A stretch of DNA of 7,797 bases from Candidatus Methanosuratincola petrocarbonis (ex Vanwonterghem et al. 2016) (GTDB lineage: Archaea > Thermoproteota > Methanomethylicia > Methanomethylicales > Methanomethylicaceae), in NCBI GenBank assembly GCA_001717015.1, contig MAGV01000072.1, positions 18,431 through 26,227 of the forward strand, read 5' to 3'. Positions 5,306-7,797 of the stretch are shown here, in pieces; the first letter of the stretch is position 1, and every line of letters starts with the position of its first letter. The notes beneath the pieces were generated by a model that saw nothing but the letters and a program-made list of their open reading frames with translations, did not search any database and was not told the origin of the DNA. The position numbers and the translations under genes were made by a program.

Positions 5306-6115
5306 TTGAATCGGTTGAGGGTTGGATGCCGAGCCGCCCTGTCTGTTTTGGCGATTGCTGGAACCTCTGCAATTTTACTGTGGCTTTCGATCCCACCCTT
5401 CCTGTCAGCAACGGTTCGACCAGTGTTTGAGATCGTATGCGTTGGGGCAGAAGCGGTGGAGTGCAGGTATGAGCCTGCGCCAGAGGGCATGTTCCTCGAA
5501 AGACCGCTGAATTTCGCGGCTTTGAAGGTCAACGTCTCTGGCATAAGGAGCTCAATTGGACCAGTGACAACATTGATAGTGAAGCTGCCAGACAATTCCA
5601 CGCATTTCTTGAGAAACTGTGTCTACCCGTCAGACTCTCCCCCAAGAGCCTCCAGCACCAGGTTCGTCGATGCAGTATATGAGGTATATTCGGCGGCACA
5701 CTGGCAGGAGCTGAAGCAGGTCCCTTACGGGGAAGGCTACGAGCTGTCTCTCAACATCAGCGACTTTATTGGAGCTTACGACTTCATGCTGCGCACCACA
5801 GGCAAGTATTACTTGCCTTCGGACGCAAGCGTAGTTGGGATAGTCCCGATAAGTGACAGGTACTTGCTATACACCGAGCCATCAAAAATAATGGCAGTTG
5901 GTTTCGATTGGTGGGGGAGCAGATGGATTGGCCTTTCCATCGTCAGGTGTCTAGTCGACGGCGCCGAGATGCCTGTTAGCGGCCCCACCGTGGATTTGAC
6001 CGGGCTCGCAGGAGAGCACGCGGTAGAGCTGACTCTTGAGGCAGAGATGCCCCTCATTTTTTGGTGGAGACCCACATTCACCTCGAATTCAATCCAGGAC
6101 TTGGGGCAATCTTGA
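5306..6115 (+). CDS. Membrane-anchored extracellular protein of unknown family
   Basis: I do not recognise the family. The 269-residue product starts with a short basic stretch (MNRLRVGCR) and one hydrophobic segment, about residues 10-34 (AALSVLAIAGTSAILLWLSI...). This is an N-terminal anchor or uncleaved signal. The remaining 235 residues look extracellular: rich in beta-strand patterns, with N-glycosylation sequons at N76 (NVS), N97 (NST) and N150 (NIS), and four cysteines outside the membrane (C45, C53, C105, C215) that could form disulfides. There is an aromatic run, FDWWGSRW (200-207), and a second, IFWWRP, near the end. There is no C-terminal membrane segment. Start is TTG 5306, or TTG 5315 with better Shine-Dalgarno spacing; the anchor is complete either way. 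Its stop is 13 bases before the PKD/InlB-repeat gene, so the two are almost certainly one operon, and this protein may help anchor, export or cap its larger partner. That role is inference. Confidence 0.7.
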   Translation: MNRLRVGCRAALSVLAIAGTSAILLWLSIPPFLSATVRPVFEIVCVGAEAVECRYEPAPEGMFLERPLNFAALKVNVSGIRSSIGPVTTLIVKLPDNSTHFLRNCVYPSDSPPRASSTRFVDAVYEVYSAAHWQELKQVPYGEGYELSLNISDFIGAYDFMLRTTGKYYLPSDASVVGIVPISDRYLLYTEPSKIMAVGFDWWGSRWIGLSIVRCLVDGAEMPVSGPTVDLTGLAGEHAVELTLEAEMPLIFWWRPTFTSNSIQDLGQS

Positions 6116-6122
6116 GGAGGGG
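6114..6122 (+). promoter_or_regulatory. Strong Shine-Dalgarno for the PKD/InlB-repeat protein
   Basis: GAGGAGGGG overlaps the stop codon of the upstream gene by two bases and ends 6 bases before the TTG at 6129. No other start fits this spacing; the in-frame GTG at 6135 is 12 bases away. It supports translational coupling of the two genes. Confidence 0.65.
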
Positions 6123-6128
6123 TTAGGC

Positions 6129-7797
6129 TTGGTAGTGACCGCCCCAAGAGTCTTCTGGCTCCTCGTGCTCATTGTCGCATTTACAGCAGCCTGCGTTCAG
6201 CCAGTGGGCGCATACACCGAGAGCGTTACTCTGAACCCTGCGCAGCTCACATTGAGCTGGCAGGCAGGACCCGTATTCCCAAACGATGAGACCTCGCGGC
6301 TGGGATTTGAACAACCTATCCTGAGCTACCAGGCGTACACTGTACCAGGGGGGTTTGAGCTTAGTGTGCGGGCATCCGTTCCGACCGGAGGCAGCGGATG
6401 GCCGAACGCTAACATCTCCGGAAGCCTCTCATACGCTTCATCTGTCCAGAGAGCAGTCTCTTATTTGACATGGGAAGTGCAGAACTACGCAGTGACGACC
6501 CCGGTCTTTCATAACCCTGATGACGGGGTTGGGCTCTCCTGCCCGCCATCAGGAATGGGGGACGCACTATACGGAGCGGGACCCTCGGGCGGCACCATCC
6601 AGCTGGGCGCAAGCAAGTACTCGGGGGGCAAGACGAGCTACGCCGTGGTTGGCCCTTCAGCATGGGCGGTTGCAAGCTATTCATATTGGAACAACGAGTA
6701 TATCACAGACTACTCGGAGGTCAAAGTGAGGGCGACGCTCTCGTCTTTGAGCCTGACCTTCCATTGGACAGAGCTCAGCATTTCAGCCAGCAGTAACGGG
6801 GCACCTGTAGGTACCGCAATCCAGTTCCAAGCGTCGGCCAAAGACGGAACCGCACCCTACACTTTCTGCTGGGACTTCGGTGACGGTAGCAGATCTTACG
6901 AACAGAGCCCATCCAAAGCCTACTCCTCTCCTGGGTCATACACGGCTACTTGCACGGTTACTGATTCGGTTGGCATAACCGATGCGAAGAGCCTCCAAGT
7001 GATCATCAGCTCATACCTTACGATCATGCCCTCGACAGGGGGTAGCACCAGCCCCTCTTCTGGGATCTATGCGTACGCTTCGGCGCAACAGGTCTCAGTA
7101 CAGGCTTACCCCTCCTCAGGAAATTGCTTCTCCCACTGGATCTTGGATGGTCAGACGGTCTACTCCAATCCCGTCTCGGTAGTCATGGGAGCAAACCACA
7201 CCTTGAGTCCGGTCTTCACCGCAGCGCCAGCCGCGTTCAACTTCAGCATATCAAAATCAGGGGACGTCGTAGTCCGCAGGGGCGGAAGTGGAAGTGCTTC
7301 AGTATTCGCAACACTCCTGTCCGGCAGTGCAGAACAGGTTTCACTCGGTCATTTTTGGGCGAGCAGCACTCCTCTCGACGTCTCGATCGGGCTATCCCCC
7401 ACCACGATTGTTCCGACAGCAACTGCCTCCCTGCAAGTTCAGGCGGGGCCGAGCTCCCCGGTTGGTACGTACACGCTGAGGATTGTGGGTACGGCTGCAG
7501 GGGGGCTGACCAGGAGCGTTGATATAGATGTCACGATCACGGAAACGCCGCCCCCAACCACCTACTATTACCTGACTGTGCAACCTGCTGAAGGAGGGAG
7601 TACCAACTTAGCACCAGGCAGCTACCGGTACGAGGCGGGGAAGAGCGTCACGCTGGTCGCCACGCCCTACCCAGGGTACACTTTCCAGAAATGGTCTGTC
7701 AACGGGATAGACTACAACAGCGACACAGTTCAAGTTACGATGGATGAGGACAAAATCGCAGTCGCAAAGTTCTTGCCGGAACACCCAACGCAAACAA
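6129..7797 (+). CDS. Secreted surface protein with PKD domain and InlB-type repeats, C-terminus beyond the window
   Basis: The frame stays open from TTG 6129 to the right edge: 556 codons with no stop. Residues 1-28 form a signal peptide (basic R7, hydrophobic WLLVLIVAFTAA, likely cleavage after PVGA). Residues 29 to about 214 are a beta-rich domain I do not recognise. Residues 216-294 are a PKD domain with the hallmark WDFGDG at 248-253 and later PGSYTATCTVTDS. Residues 296-363 and 481-548 are two repeats of 68 residues of the InlB B-repeat/Flg_new type (YLT..P..GGST...G.Y.Y, then W...G). Between them, about 370-471, is an Ig-like domain of the NEW3 kind, ending PSSPVGTYTLRIVGTAAGG. Sequons include NIS, NHT and NFS. 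Such proteins act as adhesins, S-layer-associated or cell-wall proteins in archaea. The missing C-terminus probably carries more repeats and a membrane anchor. The gene follows the membrane-anchored protein by 13 bases. Confidence 0.85.
   Translation, partial: MVVTAPRVFWLLVLIVAFTAACVQPVGAYTESVTLNPAQLTLSWQAGPVFPNDETSRLGFEQPILSYQAYTVPGGFELSVRASVPTGGSGWPNANISGSLSYASSVQRAVSYLTWEVQNYAVTTPVFHNPDDGVGLSCPPSGMGDALYGAGPSGGTIQLGASKYSGGKTSYAVVGPSAWAVASYSYWNNEYITDYSEVKVRATLSSLSLTFHWTELSISASSNGAPVGTAIQFQASAKDGTAPYTFCWDFGDGSRSYEQSPSKAYSSPGSYTATCTVTDSVGITDAKSLQVIISSYLTIMPSTGGSTSPSSGIYAYASAQQVSVQAYPSSGNCFSHWILDGQTVYSNPVSVVMGANHTLSPVFTAAPAAFNFSISKSGDVVVRRGGSGSASVFATLLSGSAEQVSLGHFWASSTPLDVSIGLSPTTIVPTATASLQVQAGPSSPVGTYTLRIVGTAAGGLTRSVDIDVTITETPPPTTYYYLTVQPAEGGSTNLAPGSYRYEAGKSVTLVATPYPGYTFQKWSVNGIDYNSDTVQVTMDEDKIAVAKFLPEHPTQT
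7014..7217 (+). repeat. InlB-type protein repeat, copy 1
   Basis: Encodes residues 296-363 of the surface protein, starting YLTIMPSTGGSTSPSSGIYA and ending NHTLSPVF. It aligns with copy 2 without gaps over 68 residues: YLT, P, GGST, G-x-Y-x-Y, V, W near position 42, G, V and a final F. The match is at the protein level; the DNA has diverged, so this is an old duplication. Confidence 0.7.
7569..7772 (+). repeat. InlB-type protein repeat, copy 2
   Basis: Encodes residues 481-548 of the surface protein, starting YLTVQPAEGGSTNLAPGSYR and ending DKIAVAKF. This copy is closest to the classical form (AGKSVTLVATPYPGYTFQKW, then a G and an acidic turn MDED). The next residues, LPEHPTQT, look like a proline/threonine linker leading to further domains beyond the edge. 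Confidence 0.75.

Noticed and set aside
7124..7522. Plus-strand frame of 132 codons inside the surface protein
   Set aside because: It overlaps the PKD/InlB-repeat frame, has basic low-complexity composition and no ribosome binding site; it is a shadow.
1..7797. CRISPR array, insertion sequence, prophage or defence system
   Set aside because: No regularly spaced repeats, transposase, integrase or known defence-gene motifs were seen on either strand.

Overview
The window looks like a piece of an archaeal chromosome. The evidence is: TATA boxes (with BRE-like flanks in places) about 25 bases before gene starts; GTG and TTG starts, some with strong Shine-Dalgarno sequences and some apparently leaderless; heavy use of AGG/AGA arginine codons; a poly-T terminator; a tRNA gene with an encoded CCA end; and archaeal proteins (a PAC2 proteasome-assembly protein, an aCPSF2-type beta-CASP nuclease and a divergent GlyA-like enzyme). 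Base composition is moderate, with no obvious shift along the window. A TACK-group archaeon (Thermoproteota, perhaps Bathyarchaeia-like) is a reasonable guess, but it rests on gene style and not on a marker tree.

Left part (1-3028): a truncated PAC2-family gene runs leftward off the window. A divergent promoter region (244-392) separates it from a rightward beta-CASP metallo-beta-lactamase RNase of the aCPSF2 type. Next, behind its own promoter, is a serine hydroxymethyltransferase-like PLP enzyme. It keeps the PLP site but has lost the glutamate normally used in folate-dependent chemistry. Two TGTACAA boxes, 25 bp apart, bracket its TATA box. A T-rich stretch ends this transcript.

Middle part (3029-5162), all on the minus strand: a class I SAM-dependent methyltransferase, a tRNA-Val(GAC) just upstream of it, a short unexplained gap with a small inverted repeat, and a radical SAM protein of the AmrS (AmmeMemoRadiSam) family. 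Memo and AMMECR1 partners are not in the window.

Right part (5163-7797): a second divergent promoter region leads into a rightward two-gene secreted or surface operon. The first gene encodes a membrane-anchored extracellular protein of unknown family. The second, 13 bases downstream behind a strong Shine-Dalgarno, is a long reading frame that is still open at the right edge. It has a signal peptide, a novel N-terminal domain, a PKD domain and two InlB-type (Flg_new/Listeria-Bacteroides-like) repeats around an Ig-like domain. This last gene has no stop inside the window and is easily missed by ORF callers.

The window holds informational housekeeping functions (RNA processing, tRNA, proteasome-assembly-like), two SAM enzymes and a PLP enzyme, and ends in a cell-surface locus. 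The surface operon and the altered SHMT-like enzyme are the least explained parts. There is no CRISPR array, insertion sequence or phage gene.
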